Part shown: one piece after another, positions 63,367-64,000 of the stretch
How the letters are laid out: every line of letters begins with the position of its first letter
Position numbering within the stretch: position 1 is the first letter of the stretch
Source of the DNA: Streptomyces sp. CB01373
Lineage (GTDB): Bacteria; Actinomycetota; Actinomycetes; Streptomycetales; Streptomycetaceae
Assembly: GCF_002803075.1 (NCBI RefSeq)
Contig: NZ_NNBK01000003.1
Span: 1-64,000 of the forward strand
Length of the DNA: 64,000 nucleotides
Direction: 5' to 3'
Position numbers and translations under genes: made by a program
Notes under the pieces: generated by a model
What the model saw: only the letters and a program-made list of their open reading frames with translations
What the model was told of the DNA's origin: nothing
Database searches by the model: none

Positions 63367-64000
63367 TCAGCCCGTCGCCAGCAGCAGTGTCCCGACCAGC
63401 GCCAGGCCCGCCCCGGCCGCCTGGACGGCCCGCAGCCGTTCACTGAGGAAGCCGCGGGCGGCGAGCGCGGTCACCACCGGGTAGAGCGAGGCGAGGACGG
63501 CGGCCACGGTGACCGGGCCGTGCTGGGCGGCGACGCAGTACGTGGCGTTGGCCGCGACGTCCGCGAGGCCCACGGAGCCGAGGGCGGGCAGCGAGCGCCA
63601 GGGGAAGCCGGCCTCCGGCAGCACGGGCCCGCCGCGCCGGGCGGAGGCGTACAGCGCCGTTCCGCCCACCGCCACATTGGTCACACGCTGCACGAAGAGC
63701 GCGAGGAACAGGCCGGTGACGGTGGTGGAGGCCTCGGCGATCAGCGCGAAGACCGTCCCGAAGCCGAGGGCCGCGACCAGGGTCAGCCCGATCGCCCGCC
63801 GCTGCACCGCGGCGCCCCCGAGGCGCGGCCCGCCCGCGAGCATCACCCCGGTGACGGCGACCGCGATCCCCGCGACCTGGAGCAGTCCCGGCCGCTCGCC
63901 CAGCACCAGGCCGACGGAGATCGGAACGGCCACGCCGAGCGAGGCCAGCGGCGAGACCACGCCCATCGGGCCGAGAGCGAGCGCCTTGTAGAAGGAGAGC
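63367..64000 (-). CDS. EamA (DMT) family transporter, partial
   Basis: The C-terminal 210 residues or so of an EamA exporter; its start lies beyond the end of the window (the frame continues through LSFYKALALGPMGVVSPL). About eight membrane helices are visible, including GLVLGERPGLLQVAGIAVAV, ATYCVAAQHGPVTVAAVLAS and LYPVVTALAARGFLSERLRA. It is the fourth DMT gene in the window. The substrate is unknown. Confidence 0.85.
   Translation of the reverse strand, partial: LSFYKALALGPMGVVSPLASLGVAVPISVGLVLGERPGLLQVAGIAVAVTGVMLAGGPRLGGAAVQRRAIGLTLVAALGFGTVFALIAEASTTVTGLFLALFVQRVTNVAVGGTALYASARRGGPVLPEAGFPWRSLPALGSVGLADVAANATYCVAAQHGPVTVAAVLASLYPVVTALAARGFLSERLRAVQAAGAGLALVGTLLLATG

Overview
This window is a contiguous stretch of a Streptomyces-type actinobacterial chromosome. 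The evidence is the very high G+C, third-position GC bias, many GTG starts, numerous promoters whose -10 box lies 6 to 8 bases before the start codon (leaderless mRNAs), and a gene content dominated by Streptomyces families. The order of genes resembles, from memory and unchecked, the S. coelicolor segment running from the cardiolipin synthase gene next to an rRNA operon down to the third EF-Tu gene. I see no prophage, CRISPR array, transposase or biosynthetic cluster.

Region 1 (1-14.1 kb) starts with the 3' end of 23S rRNA and a 5S rRNA with its terminator. It continues with a deeply conserved actinobacterial block: CDP-alcohol phosphatidyltransferase, a nucleotidyltransferase fused to a degenerate phosphomannomutase-like domain, DUF881 / small basic protein / DUF881, the FHA protein GarA, the MerR regulator FtsR, a bifunctional nuclease, a second MerR protein, DNA polymerase IV, a PRC-barrel protein, and a tandem glycine riboswitch controlling gcvP. 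The same order is known in mycobacteria, where gcvH sits just before garA. Here gcvH is absent.

Region 2 (14.1-27.9 kb) is about inorganic ions. It holds a molybdate cluster (di-Mop protein, modABC on the minus strand, a sulfite-oxidase-like molybdoprotein and an HTH-Mop regulator). An APC-superfamily transporter follows, then a membrane protein divergent from the potassium-pumping kdpFABC operon, which begins with two tiny overlapping membrane-peptide genes. A leaderless GH43 glycosidase ends the region.

Region 3 (28-44.3 kb) is a mosaic of short transcription units: a glutamate-cysteine ligase-like enzyme, a CPBP protease, PhzF with PadR, a Clp-N protein, and three complete DMT (EamA) transporters. 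One DMT gene has a structured leader with a mini-ORF. Also here are a MocR regulator divergent from an FMN split-barrel protein, a LysR regulator, an F420/FMN split-barrel protein, a Rieske lipoprotein, and a two-gene HipA-like kinase / DUF3037 module. Two intergenic elements with long terminal inverted repeats share one core sequence.

Region 4 (44.3-64 kb) carries a promoter/operator-controlled SDR pair, an orphan peptide-binding lipoprotein, uracil-DNA glycosylase, a TetR / FAD monooxygenase / Gfo-Idh-MocA set with two clear operators, apolipoprotein N-acyltransferase, a TVP38 protein, a divergent extra EF-Tu and a spermidine-synthase-like protein. It ends with a PYQQP-repeat membrane protein, a hotdog thioesterase, a DedA protein, two left-handed beta-helix proteins, and a fourth DMT transporter that runs off the window.

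Many neighbours are divergent regulator/target pairs with visible palindromes. The best leads for something undescribed are the leader peptide and hairpin array before the DMT gene at 36239, the HipA-like/DUF3037 pair, and the inverted-repeat element family.
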